Source: Williamsia sp. 1138
GTDB taxonomy: Bacteria; Actinomycetota; Actinomycetes; Mycobacteriales; Mycobacteriaceae
Length of the DNA stretch: 64,000 nt
Assembly: GCF_002095435.2 (NCBI RefSeq)
Contig: NZ_MJEJ02000045.1
Span: 141,697 to 205,696, forward strand
Direction of reading: 5' to 3'
Below the pieces are notes generated by a model. That model did not search any database, was not told where the DNA came from, and worked only from the letters and a program-made list of their open reading frames with translations. Within the stretch, counting starts at the first letter, position 1. Every line of letters begins with the position of its first letter. The translations under genes were made by a program, and so were the position numbers. This document shows, piece by piece, positions 42,848-51,338 of the stretch.

Positions 42848-44347
42848 ATGACGACCACGGTGCGCTGGTTACTGGCCCAGCGTGATCTGCAGCTGACCCT
42901 TCTCGGCGGCGCAGCCGGTCAGGATCGCGACATCGACTGTGCACTCAGTTCGGAGCTGCCCGCACCGCACGAATGGCTTGCCGGCGGGGAGTTGTTGCTC
43001 ACCACCGGGCTGCGTCTGCCCGCGTCGACCCATGACCGACGCGAGTATCTGACGCGCCTCGACGAGACCCGGATCGCCGGTGTCGGGTTCGGTGTCGGCC
43101 TCGGGTTCGACGACGTACCGGGAGATCTTGTCGAGATCGCCGACGATCTCGGACTGCCACTGATCAAGGTGCCGCTTCCGGTGCCGTTCTCGGCGATCGC
43201 TCGCACCGTCCTCGACCGCATCGCTGCGCAGCGGTTCGACCAGTTCGTGCGGGCGTCGCATACCCAGCCACGGATCACCCGTGCGGTGATCGCAGGCGGG
43301 ATGCCGGCCGTCGTCCGCGAACTGGCCGATGCCATCGAGCAGACCGTCGTGCTGCTCGACCGGGAGCAACAGGTGGTCAGTGCTCGACCGCAGGCATTGT
43401 CCGGCGAGGAATTGGCGTCGGTGCGGGCTCAGATCAGCCGCGATCCGGCGGCGGCGAGTGGCGTCACCATGACCGACGAGCGGGTGATCACGGTCCAGCG
43501 GATCAGTGTGGCCGGCAGCGTCTTCGGGCACCTTGTCGTGCTCGGAGATACCCCGCTCGGCGACCTCGAACGGGTGCTGGTGGGTCATGCCACGTCCCTG
43601 CTCAGCCTCGAACATGCCAAGCCGGGACAGGTACTGCGCGATCAGCAAGCGCTCCACGCCGATGCGCTGACGATGGCGATGGCCGGGCCACCTCCGGCCG
43701 CGGCCCGCAACATCGTCTTGCGGGCCGCTGACCGCGAGGGTCGGGTACGTGCCGCCGTCGTGCAGTACTCCGGCGTCGGCGGTGCCCAGCGGGCCGCGGC
43801 GTCCATCGCCGTCGAACTCCAATCACGTTGGCGTCCGGTGTTTGTCGAGCAGAGTGGTAGCGAGGTGGTCGTCCTGCTACGGGGGGAGGACCAGCGCGGG
43901 TTCGCCGAATCGGTGCTCGGCATGGTCGGGGTCCAGGGCGCGCGAGGCGGCCTCGGAACCGTGGCGTCGGTCGACGAGATCGCCGACTCCGTACGGCAAG
44001 CCCGGCTCAGCTGTGTGGTCGCGGCGGAAGGAGAGGTGGTCGATCTGTTGGCGCAGGGGTCGGTGTTGTCTCTCGAACCGGTTCGTCGGGCCTTCAGCGG
44101 TGCCCACGACACTGTCCTCGGGCCGCTACTCGAGTACGACCGCACCCACGACAGTGGTCTCGTCGCGACCCTGCGCGGCTACCTGCTGGCCAATGGCCAC
44201 TGGGAGACCGCCGCTGCGACGGTAGGGGTGCATCGGCACACGCTGCGTAACCGGGTCGACCGCATCGAGCGGTTGTTGCGCGTTGACCTCACGGACGCCC
44301 GGACCCGCGCCGAGTTGCTGCTGATCATCCTCGCCGACCCTCATTGA
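42848..44347 (+). CDS. PucR-family transcription regulator (2)
   Basis: 499 residues. PucR domain from the first residues (TTVRWLLAQRDLQLTLLGGA, then GELLLTTGLRLPAS), GGDEF-like middle, HTH_30 at the end (HWETAAATVGVHRHTLRNRV). The ATG at 42848 gives the family's usual short N-terminus; in-frame starts at 42782 and 42812 are possible but add an unusual leader. Divergent from the amine operon, so probably its activator. Shares overall plan with the PucR at 32324 but they are not near-identical. Confidence 0.85.
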   Translation: MTTTVRWLLAQRDLQLTLLGGAAGQDRDIDCALSSELPAPHEWLAGGELLLTTGLRLPASTHDRREYLTRLDETRIAGVGFGVGLGFDDVPGDLVEIADDLGLPLIKVPLPVPFSAIARTVLDRIAAQRFDQFVRASHTQPRITRAVIAGGMPAVVRELADAIEQTVVLLDREQQVVSARPQALSGEELASVRAQISRDPAAASGVTMTDERVITVQRISVAGSVFGHLVVLGDTPLGDLERVLVGHATSLLSLEHAKPGQVLRDQQALHADALTMAMAGPPPAAARNIVLRAADREGRVRAAVVQYSGVGGAQRAAASIAVELQSRWRPVFVEQSGSEVVVLLRGEDQRGFAESVLGMVGVQGARGGLGTVASVDEIADSVRQARLSCVVAAEGEVVDLLAQGSVLSLEPVRRAFSGAHDTVLGPLLEYDRTHDSGLVATLRGYLLANGHWETAAATVGVHRHTLRNRVDRIERLLRVDLTDARTRAELLLIILADPH

Positions 44348-44356
44348 CCCACCGCC

Positions 44357-44414
44357 CCACCCGTTTTTGCATGCGCCACTCGAAATAATCGATGGGTGGC
44401 GCAAAAACGGGTGG
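44357..44414. repeat. CCACCCGTTTTTGC palindrome, third copy
   Basis: Perfect 14-base arms (44357-44370 and 44401-44414) around 30 bases; an inner pair GCGCCAC/GTGGCGC (44373-44379 with 44396-44402) offers an alternative, overlapping stem. It starts 10 bases after the PucR(2) stop. Same element as the pair at 14455-14611. Confidence 0.85.
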
Positions 44415-44447
44415 AAGGCTCTGGTGCGGGACGGCATTCGCTGCCGA

Positions 44448-44541
44448 AGTCGGAGGAAGTCACAGTTCCTCCGACTGTCGTCACGTCCTCCGGTTGCAGT
44501 CGGAGGATGTGGCTGGTGTCGGAGGAAGTATCAAATCCTCC
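44448..44541. repeat. Run of TCGGAGGA/TCCTCCGA inverted repeats
   Basis: Three small hairpins in a row: AGTCGGAGGAA (44448-44458) with TTCCTCCGACT (44466-44476); TCCTCCG (44486-44492) with CGGAGGA (44501-44507); GGAGGA (44521-44526) with TCCTCC (44536-44541). All use the same core in alternating orientation. Placed between the ends of the convergent PucR(2) gene and lipoprotein pseudogene. Confidence 0.75.
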
Positions 44542-44598
44542 GGTTTTGCCGGGCTTCCATAAGACTTGTTCCGCCAGCAGCGAAGTTGCAGCGCCGAT

Positions 44599-45386
44599 TT
44601 ACGCGCGCGGCTGCGGACCAGCGGGCCAGCCGAGTTTGACTGTGTCAACGTGATCGAATGCATCGTTAGTGCACGGTTGCATCGAATCGTGATCAGCGTC
44701 GCCATACAGTGGGTCATATTCCACGGCGTACCAATCGCCGAACACCGAGCCATGCGGGACGATTCGTGCGCCGCTCTGTTTTACGGGAGGGGAGTTGCCA
44801 TCGCGTCTCTACACAAGGGCAAAAGACTGCATGAGGCCGTGGCCGTCGGAGCGTTGAGACGGGGTGGGGTCGGCGGCAGCCCTGGAGTCGAGTAGCAGCC
44901 CACAACCCTAACGGCCCCGTCAGACAATGTCGAAACGTTGGTAATGCGTCGGTATATGACGCCGTAGGCGGGTGCACGGGAAAGTAGGTTCTCGACGTCG
45001 AGCGTCCGTGCCGCGGCCACGGCGGGGGCCAGCGCGTCGGCATACCCGGTATATGAAGCGTCGTAGCTGCCTACGAAATAGCGCAGATGGCTGGCTTCGA
45101 TGAAGGCACGAATAAAAGTGCCGTCGGCTGAGCCAAAGTCGACTGCATCGGTTTGCAACCACCGTTCCTGGTACCGGAGTTCGTCTGGTGTGGGATAGCC
45201 ACCGTCCCCGGATGGTTGCGCGGATTGAGGCATCTCGATTCCGCTCGCGCAACTTGTGGACAGGGCGATTGTGAAACCCAGCGCCAGAACGGCGAACCAA
45301 GAGCTACGGGTCGGGTGCCGATGGGGGCTTTGATGGATCGCATGGGGTCGGAACAGTGCCTCATCTACTGCGAATTGTTCCCCCAC
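44599..45386 (-). pseudogene. Decayed lipoprotein gene, third of a tandem array
   Basis: An open frame from GTG 45386 to 44781 encodes a lipoprotein-like start (hydrophobic WFAVLALGFTIALSTSC) and YQERWLQTDAVDFGSADGTF, closely matching the intact paralogue at 45480. After the GLPPTPP stretch the homology leaves this frame: shifted by one, the DNA encodes GLMQSFALV, an amber stop, then RRDGNSPPVKQSG, GSVFGDWYAVEYDPLYG and VKLGWPAGPQPRA, ending at 44599, matching the paralogue's C-terminus (SVFGDWRAIDFDPLYN, VKLGWPAVAQPRA). So there is at least one frameshift and one nonsense change. The 5' end is also abnormal: the apparent start lies inside an EspC-like gene remnant. Confidence 0.82.
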
Positions 45387-45415
45387 AAAAGCCCCCCGGC
45401 CTCGATCGTCTTCAC
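45371..45415 (-). pseudogene. Remnant of a second EspC-like gene (5' end only)
   Basis: From GTG 45415 the DNA matches the start of the intact gene at 49852 for about 45 bases (roughly 37 identical by eye): VKTIEAGGL, then after a one-base deletion, GEQFAVDEA against GELFAVDEV. It breaks off and runs straight into the lipoprotein signal region. This marks a deleted second copy of the EspC-like/effector cassette. Confidence 0.75.
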
Positions 45416-45479
45416 AAATCGTAATCCATGCCGGGACGAATCTGATGCCGCGACCCTGCCCACCCGTTTCAATCGCTTC

Positions 45480-46169
45480 TCACGCACGTGGCTGCGCGAC
45501 GGCTGGCCAGCCAAGTTTGACGGTGTCGTCGGGGTCAAGGGCGTTGGAGTAGCACATCTGCGTAGAGGTTGGGTCGGTTCTGTTGTACAGGGGGTCGAAG
45601 TCGATTGCTCGCCAATCGCCGAACACCGATTCGAGTGGAGCTGCCCGGGGGCCGCGTTGTTCCGATGGCGGGAGCTTTCCTGCGCGCTGGTAAGTGAGAG
45701 CATACGAGTGCTGGTATGCGTGTTCGGGCTCGGTCGTGGCGGGAGGTGCTGGTGGAAGGCCGGTCGTCACGTCGCAACCAACGACTCGAACTGTGTTGCC
45801 CGGAAGGTTTTCGATACTGACAATGCGGCGATATACAGTTCCGTACGCGGGCCGTGGTTTTCGCGGAAAATCTGTCAGTGACCCTGCCGGTTGAGCTGCT
45901 GCTGCGTAGCCAGGGTAGGAGGCTTCAGGACTTCCGGCGAAGAATGCGAGCAGTTGGGCCTCGACGAAGGCTCGAATGAATGTTCCGTCGGTCGTATTGA
46001 GGTCGAGTGTTTCTGTCTGGAGCCAACGCTCGTCGTACTTACGCTCTTCTGGAAGGGAATAGCCCTGAACGCCGGCAGTGCTGGTGGCGGTGATTCGCGC
46101 TGGCTCAGACGTGGGGTCTGTGCAACTCGACGTGAGCGTCATCAGAACCAGGCTGATCGCCGCGAGCAT
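45480..46169 (-). CDS. Predicted lipoprotein, array member 2
   Basis: 229 residues. Hydrophobic start MLAAISLVLMTLTSSC with a Cys at 16 that would be lipidated; the residues before it (TSS) are a weak lipobox. The body carries the shared array motifs EERKYDERWLQTETLDL, TTDGTFIRAFVEAQL, YGTVYRRI, VRVVGC, FGDWRAIDFDPLYN and VKLGWP. Paralogous to array members 1 (decayed) and 3. Location outside the membrane is predicted. The function is unknown; a role as immunity or anchor partner for the 805-residue protein upstream is inference. The ATG at 46169 is the only in-frame start near the signal. Confidence 0.75.
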   Translation of the reverse strand: MLAAISLVLMTLTSSCTDPTSEPARITATSTAGVQGYSLPEERKYDERWLQTETLDLNTTDGTFIRAFVEAQLLAFFAGSPEASYPGYAAAAQPAGSLTDFPRKPRPAYGTVYRRIVSIENLPGNTVRVVGCDVTTGLPPAPPATTEPEHAYQHSYALTYQRAGKLPPSEQRGPRAAPLESVFGDWRAIDFDPLYNRTDPTSTQMCYSNALDPDDTVKLGWPAVAQPRA

Positions 46170-46360
46170 GAGTTTAGTAGTGCGTGGGGCGATCCCACGT
46201 TGTTGCCGGTGCTCAGTCGAACCACACGCAGTGTGCGGGGAAGTTGTCTCCACTGACCTGCCGCGGGCTGCCACTTCGAGTGGCCAGATGCCGGCTACCG
46301 CTTTCGGCGTATGGTTTTGCTCGGTCGATAAAATTGTGTCGCTCCGCAGGGTTTGGTGTT

Positions 46361-47107
46361 TCACAAGCCTGCGTCCGGCCAGCCAGGGGACGGCGGCAGT
46401 GGAGTGAACGGGTCGGATTGCTTCTGCGGTTTGTGCGGCGGAAGGAGTGGTAGCCCCCTTACATCGTCTTGGCACTGCTGGACGAGGGATGGTTGTACGT
46501 CGTAGGAATCAGCGGGAAAGAGTTCGAACGAGGTTGTCTTCCAGCCGCCGAAGACGTTGAGTGCTGGCGCGCGCCGCGACCCACGTTCGCCTGCTGGGGG
46601 ATCTGCGTCAGCGGTGGTGAAAGTAATGCTAATCGGGATGGGCTTCCAGGATGAGTACCACCAAGTCTTCTTGCTGAATACCGTCCCCTCGCCGTATCGA
46701 CAAAGGGTGATTGTTGTTGAGCTGGGGCCGGATAGGCGCCGGAGCAGCCGGTAAAATTGTGTAGCCCTGTAGTCAACTCCGAGCTGATTGGTCTTGAGCA
46801 TCTGTTCTATGTTGGGGGGAGATGCGTCTGCGAATCCGGGATAGCCCCATTCGGTGCCGATCCCGTCACGGGCAAGTTCGTAGGATTCGACGTAGGCGCG
46901 TACGAAGGTTCCTTCGGAGCTCAGTGGGTCGAACTCCGGGGTGGTTATCCATCGGAATGAGAGATCGATTCCACGTGGCTGCTTGTGCTCGGTTGGGCTG
47001 GGCATTGTGCTGAGGCTTGGAGTCGTCGAACCGCAGCCAGTGAGAAACAGTAGGCAGATTACAGTCGCTGTACTGAACGTGAACCGTACTTTCTGCATTC
47101 TACTCAT
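46361..47107 (-). CDS. Predicted lipoprotein, array member 1 (after effector gene)
   Basis: 248 residues (245 if the ATG at 47098 is used). Clear lipoprotein signal: KVRF, a hydrophobic run, and LTGC at residues ~22-25. The body has the diverged array pattern: FRWITTPEFDPLSSEGTFVR, AYVESYEL, YPGFADA, RLLRRL, TITLCRYG and ALNVFGGWKTTSFELFP. The start codon overlaps the last codons of the 805-residue gene, so translation is coupled. Its C-terminus ends in a Pro/Lys-rich tail unlike member 2. The gap 46170-46360 between the two has no gene. Confidence 0.78.
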   Translation of the reverse strand: MSRMQKVRFTFSTATVICLLFLTGCGSTTPSLSTMPSPTEHKQPRGIDLSFRWITTPEFDPLSSEGTFVRAYVESYELARDGIGTEWGYPGFADASPPNIEQMLKTNQLGVDYRATQFYRLLRRLSGPSSTTITLCRYGEGTVFSKKTWWYSSWKPIPISITFTTADADPPAGERGSRRAPALNVFGGWKTTSFELFPADSYDVQPSLVQQCQDDVRGLPLLPPHKPQKQSDPFTPLPPSPGWPDAGL

Positions 47108-49517
47108 TCCAATCAAACGCCTTGCCGTCTTCACGACCAACCATGTAGAGACTTATGCTGTCTCCGAATAGATTGCGGACGTGCCCGTCGAAGTCGTCGG
47201 AGTTAGTGCCTGCCAAATCAATGGATCCGTCAGCGGTGAAGTACGGCTGAAACCTCGGATCTTCCCGGATGGCTGGATTCTTCTCAGCGTATCCCGCCAG
47301 CATGTCTTTGTATCGCTCTGTCGGCCCAACCGCCTCGTTCAGTTCGTTCTTCAGCGTCGTGTATCGATCGTTAGGCGTCACGTCGCTGGGATTTGGCGGG
47401 TCGCCCAGTATTTCGCTCTTCGCGAAGGGCGCGAACGTATCCAGCAGCGCTTTGGCGATTGGGGGAGTCCCTGGGATCGACCCAAGTAGACCCTTAGTTG
47501 AGTCGAACATGTAGCCGTTCTTCGTGTACTCCTGCGTGGCTGCGTAACGCTGATCGTCCGTGTCCTCGACGGTTTGGAGGGCGAGACCTGAATACATCGA
47601 GTTTTCGAGCCGTCCGGCAACAGTTCCGAGTGGGTTGTCTTCGGGGTGCTGCGCAAAGGTGTATTCCAGGTAGTTGATCGTCTGTGCTGCAGCGGTGTTG
47701 ATTGTTCGACCTGCTTCGGCGTCTGTGTCGAGAACCTGGAAGAGCTTGGCCATCTGGTCCCCGTTCTCCAATTTGTCGGCTCCGCTGGTTACGAACAGGT
47801 CGTCGCGTGCACCCGCGAGATCACCGAGCTGAGGAGCCAGGGCATTGGCAAGTGTGCGGGTCAGCTCCGGATTCACCTCTCCAAGTGCTTTGTCGCCGTT
47901 GACGTCAATGAGCGACGCGGTCTGGTCTGCGATGATCCTGGTGAGTTCACTGCCGGATTCACCAGCCCGCCACGACTCCGCGACGGTATTCGCCGAAGAG
48001 CCCTCGGGCGCTGCCGCGGAATCACCGATCCACTTGAACAGATTGTTGGGGCCGGAGTCTTCGCCGCCGGTTCCATCGGCCCAATCGAAGGTCATCAGAT
48101 CGGCCATGGACTTGCTCGCGTTGTAATCACCGGTCGTACCGTCGATGTTGATGGTGTCTGGCATGACGGAATACGTACCCGGACCACCCTCGCGCCCGGT
48201 CATCAGAGCGTCGTGGACCGCAATGTGGTCGTTGCCAGCAACGTGAGTCGTCTTTTCCAGGACCTCCCGTATGTCGGAGAACCTCGTGAACTCGGTGCCG
48301 GTCCCGTAATGCGCGGCGGGGTCGATTGCCGCCGCGGCGATTTCGCTGCTACGCACGATCAACGCGCGATCGATGTCACTGCCGAGTTGCATGTTCGGAT
48401 CACCGTGACCGAGGACGTCGGCGATGGATCCGAGCTGTTCCAGGGTTGGGAAATCGTGGGTGTCAAAGGACGCGCTGCTTTTGGCGGCATGGGCCGTGAC
48501 CGAACTCTCACGGGTGGCTTGCTGCGTCAGCGGATCCCGAATCGCACTGGGCACCTGCGACAGCCCGCCACGGATGTAGGAGGGTGGCGCAGGCTGACCG
48601 GTGACGTTGCTGACGATCGGACCGAACCAGTTGTCCACCTGCTGATCCGTCCGCACATGGGGATTCGACAGCAACTGCAGCCCGTCGGCCAGCGCGGCTT
48701 TCATCGCCGGATCACTGCCGCCGAAGGCGGTGAAGCCTTCCAGCCCTTGCTTGTTCAGCTCACCGTAGAAGCCCTGTAGGTACTCGAATTGGCCTTTGGT
48801 GATCACCGCATCGTTGCCTTGGATCAGGGCATCGCGCTGCTCGGGCGACAGATCGGTTGCGGCTTCGAACCTCGCTTTCTGTTGCGGGGTGGCGGTGCCG
48901 CCTGCGATTGCCGCGACATCGCGTGCGGCCTGCTGCCTCGACATCCCCGCGGTGAGGGGAGCGTTGACTTCGGCATTGCTGAACGCGTCGGCCAACGCCG
49001 TCGCACCGGCCTGATCGTCGATGCCCATCTGGTCGGCGAGGGCCTGCAGCGAAATCGTCGAATTGATGGCGTCGTTGATTCGGCGGTCTCGCTCGGCGAT
49101 CAGTTTGTTGTATTCGGCGCTGCCCTGCTCGGCTGCTGCGATGGCTCCTGCGTAGTTTCGCGTCTCGTGGACGGACCAGTCGTCGTCCACCCGGAAGTCG
49201 TCCTGTTCGAGGCCGTCGACCCGCGACAAGGCGGTGGATCGGTTCGGCGAGATCGCGTTGGCGGTGTTGTTCAAGATGTTTCCGGCGCGGTCGATGTCGG
49301 AACCGAGTTTGTTGATCTCAGCCTGGTCGGACAATGCGCGTTGCTCACAGGCACGCTGCGATTCACCGACCCATTTCCCGGCCGCGTCCTGCGCGGCGTC
49401 GAGCATCGTCTGCGTCTGGGTCCGCAGATCGGACGCACCGTCGATGAGGCCGGCGGCCTGTGTCCGCAGCGCCGACAGATTCCACCCGGTCACGGTGGAC
49501 TTGGAGGGCCGCCCCAT
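47100..49517 (-). CDS. Large ESX/type VII-like effector candidate
   Basis: 805 residues, no signal peptide or membrane segment. Residues ~10-95 form two long helices joined by WVG (residues 49-51), the WXG turn of type VII secretion substrates. The rest is mostly helical and Ala/Asp-rich, resembling large uncharacterised mycobacterial 'TPR-like' ESX-associated proteins; I see no known toxin motif at the C-terminus, which ends VRNLFGDSISLYMVGREDGK and then AFDWNE. The ATG overlaps the stop of the EspC-like gene by one base (TGATG). Downstream are three lipoproteins. Secretion and toxicity are inferences from architecture. Confidence 0.72.
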   Translation of the reverse strand: MGRPSKSTVTGWNLSALRTQAAGLIDGASDLRTQTQTMLDAAQDAAGKWVGESQRACEQRALSDQAEINKLGSDIDRAGNILNNTANAISPNRSTALSRVDGLEQDDFRVDDDWSVHETRNYAGAIAAAEQGSAEYNKLIAERDRRINDAINSTISLQALADQMGIDDQAGATALADAFSNAEVNAPLTAGMSRQQAARDVAAIAGGTATPQQKARFEAATDLSPEQRDALIQGNDAVITKGQFEYLQGFYGELNKQGLEGFTAFGGSDPAMKAALADGLQLLSNPHVRTDQQVDNWFGPIVSNVTGQPAPPSYIRGGLSQVPSAIRDPLTQQATRESSVTAHAAKSSASFDTHDFPTLEQLGSIADVLGHGDPNMQLGSDIDRALIVRSSEIAAAAIDPAAHYGTGTEFTRFSDIREVLEKTTHVAGNDHIAVHDALMTGREGGPGTYSVMPDTINIDGTTGDYNASKSMADLMTFDWADGTGGEDSGPNNLFKWIGDSAAAPEGSSANTVAESWRAGESGSELTRIIADQTASLIDVNGDKALGEVNPELTRTLANALAPQLGDLAGARDDLFVTSGADKLENGDQMAKLFQVLDTDAEAGRTINTAAAQTINYLEYTFAQHPEDNPLGTVAGRLENSMYSGLALQTVEDTDDQRYAATQEYTKNGYMFDSTKGLLGSIPGTPPIAKALLDTFAPFAKSEILGDPPNPSDVTPNDRYTTLKNELNEAVGPTERYKDMLAGYAEKNPAIREDPRFQPYFTADGSIDLAGTNSDDFDGHVRNLFGDSISLYMVGREDGKAFDWNE

Positions 49518-49852
49518 CAGAAGTCGCCCAACGCGCGGAACCCGCTCGCCGACTCCTCCTCGGTATCGATCAGCTCATTGCCGGTGTCTGTGCAGGCGTT
49601 GCCGATCTGCTCGACGCGGCCCGCAGCCCTGCTCAACAAGTCGACCAAGAGATCGTCTTTGCCCGCGCAGGCACCCGCGAGGGCCGACCCGGTCATCGCG
49701 GTCGCCACTGCTGCGAACCCGGGTGCCACCGTGATCCCGCGGACCTCACCGGCGATGGTGGTCATCTTGGTGCCGACCCCGTGAATGGTGTCGACTTCGT
49801 CAACCGCGAACAATTCCCCCACAACAAGCCCCCCGGCCTCGATTGTTTTCAC
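49517..49852 (-). CDS. Small EspC-like / WXG100-like partner protein
   Basis: 111 residues. Short N-terminus (KTIEAGGLVVGELFAVDEVD), then two predicted helices flanking PGFAAVATAMTGSALAGACA, ending EEESASGFRAL. The size and layout fit small EspC-like ESX substrates or helical adaptor partners; no W-x-G and no terminal YxxxD are visible, so membership is tentative. The GTG at 49852 is preferred because a second genomic copy starts at the same codon. One-base overlap with the large gene, so the two are made together. Promoter probably lies in the 169-base gap to hemL, which holds a palindrome. Confidence 0.68.
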   Translation of the reverse strand: MKTIEAGGLVVGELFAVDEVDTIHGVGTKMTTIAGEVRGITVAPGFAAVATAMTGSALAGACAGKDDLLVDLLSRAAGRVEQIGNACTDTGNELIDTEEESASGFRALGDF

Positions 49853-49898
49853 GAAGCTTAAACCAGCCCTCCGACGCTGACCCGTCGAGGCACGCGAG

Positions 49899-49967
49899 CC
49901 CCGATGATGTGCTGTTGTGGCGGCCCCCACCTGGGAAAACGTTTGCCAATAGAGCCCATCATCGGGA
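49899..49967. repeat. Dispersed palindrome family, copy 3
   Basis: CCCCGATGATG (49899-49909) pairs with CATCATCGGG (49957-49966); the interior CCCACCTGGGAAAACGTTTG is clearly related to copy 1 (CTCACCTGGGGAAACACTCG). Unlike copies 1 and 2 it lies in a divergent promoter gap, between the EspC-like gene and hemL. Confidence 0.75.
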
Positions 49968-50021
49968 GGGCGAGGGTTGCATGGGACGGGTCACATCACA
50001 GCGTTTGCCACACTGGAGGTC

Positions 50022-51338
50022 GTGTCGTATGCCACCGATCGTTCAGCGCAGCTCTTCGAGCGCGCCTCCCGTGCCATTCCAGGCGGCGTCAACTCGCCCG
50101 TCCGAGCCTTCAGCGCCGTCGGAGGAACCCCCCGGTTCATCTCCAGTGCCTCGGGTTACCGACTGAACGACGCCGACGGCAACAGCTACGTCGACCTGGT
50201 CTCGAGCTGGGGGCCGATGATCCTCGGCCATGCCCACCCCGCGATCGTCGAGGCGGTACAGCAGGCCGCGACCACGGGTCTGTCGTTCGGAGCGCCGACC
50301 GAGGCGGAGATCGACCTCGCCGAGGAGATCATCAAGCGCGTCGATCCGGTGGAGCAGGTTCGCCTGGTCAACTCCGGCACCGAGGCGACGATGTCGGCGG
50401 TCCGGCTCGCGCGCGGATTCACCGGCCGCACGAAGATCATCAAGTTCTCCGGCTGCTACCACGGACACGTCGACGCCCTGCTCGCCGACGCGGGCTCCGG
50501 CGTCGCCACGCTGGGCCTGCCGACCTCGCCCGGCGTCACCGGCGCACAGGCCCAGGACACCATCGTCCTGCCGTACAACGACCTCGACGCCGTCCGCGAG
50601 ACGTTCGCGACCTACCCCGGCGAGATCGCCGCGATCATCACCGAGGCCGCCGCGGGCAACATGGGCGCGATCGCCCCGCACGACGGCTTCAACCAGGGTC
50701 TCAAGGACATCACGTCGAAGGACGGCGCACTGCTGATTATCGACGAGGTGATGACCGGCTTCCGCGTGAGCAAGGCGGGCTGGTTCGGACTCGAAGGTGT
50801 GGCGGGCGACCTCTACACCTTCGGGAAGGTGATGAGTGGAGGCCTGCCTGCCGCTGCGTTCGGCGGCCGCGCCGAGATCATGGCCTACCTCGCTCCGGCC
50901 GGCCCGGTCTACCAGGCAGGCACCCTGTCCGGAAACCCTGTTGCGGTTGCCGCCGGGCTCGCGACCCTGCGGCACGCCGACGACGCCGTCTACGCCGCAC
51001 TCGACGCCAATTCCAGGCAACTGGGCGACCTCATCGGCGAGGCTTTGACGGCCGAGGGTGTGGGCCACCGGGTGCAGTACGCCGGAAACCTCGTGAGCGT
51101 GTTCTTCACTACTGACCCGAGCACGCCCATCACCGACTACGCAGGCGTCAAGAACTCCGAGACCTGGCGTTTTGCGCCGTTCTTCCACGCGATGCTCGAC
51201 GCGGGGGTCTACCCGCCGCCGAGCGCCTTCGAGGCCTGGTTTGTATCCGCGGCGCTGAACAAGGATGCTTTCGGTGTCATCGCCGATGCACTTCCGGCGG
51301 CTGCGACCGCAGCTGCACGTGCTCGGAAGGAGAATTGA
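50022..51338 (+). CDS. hemL: Glutamate-1-semialdehyde 2,1-aminomutase
   Basis: 438 residues. Converts glutamate-1-semialdehyde to 5-aminolevulinate, the step after Hem[15 protein letters not shown] near 18, [17 protein letters not shown] near 112, [13 protein letters not shown] near 238 and PLP-lysine in [16 protein letters not shown] near 265. The GTG at 50022 has GGAGG only two bases upstream, too close for normal use, and CACACT seven bases upstream, so it may be leaderless; a TTG at 49977 is an alternative. The stop overlaps the next gene. Confidence 0.95.
   Translation: MSYATDRSAQLFERASRAIPGGVNSPVRAFSAVGGTPRFISSASGYRLNDADGNSYVDLVSSWGPMILGHAHPAIVEAVQQAATTGLSFGAPTEAEIDLAEEIIKRVDPVEQVRLVNSGTEATMSAVRLARGFTGRTKIIKFSGCYHGHVDALLADAGSGVATLGLPTSPGVTGAQAQDTIVLPYNDLDAVRETFATYPGEIAAIITEAAAGNMGAIAPHDGFNQGLKDITSKDGALLIIDEVMTGFRVSKAGWFGLEGVAGDLYTFGKVMSGGLPAAAFGGRAEIMAYLAPAGPVYQAGTLSGNPVAVAAGLATLRHADDAVYAALDANSRQLGDLIGEALTAEGVGHRVQYAGNLVSVFFTTDPSTPITDYAGVKNSETWRFAPFFHAMLDAGVYPPPSAFEAWFVSAALNKDAFGVIADALPAAATAAARARKEN

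Noticed and set aside
44781..45386. Intact 201-residue lipoprotein
   Set aside because: Comparison with its paralogue shows a frameshift, an amber codon and a start derived from another gene's remnant, so it is listed as a pseudogene.
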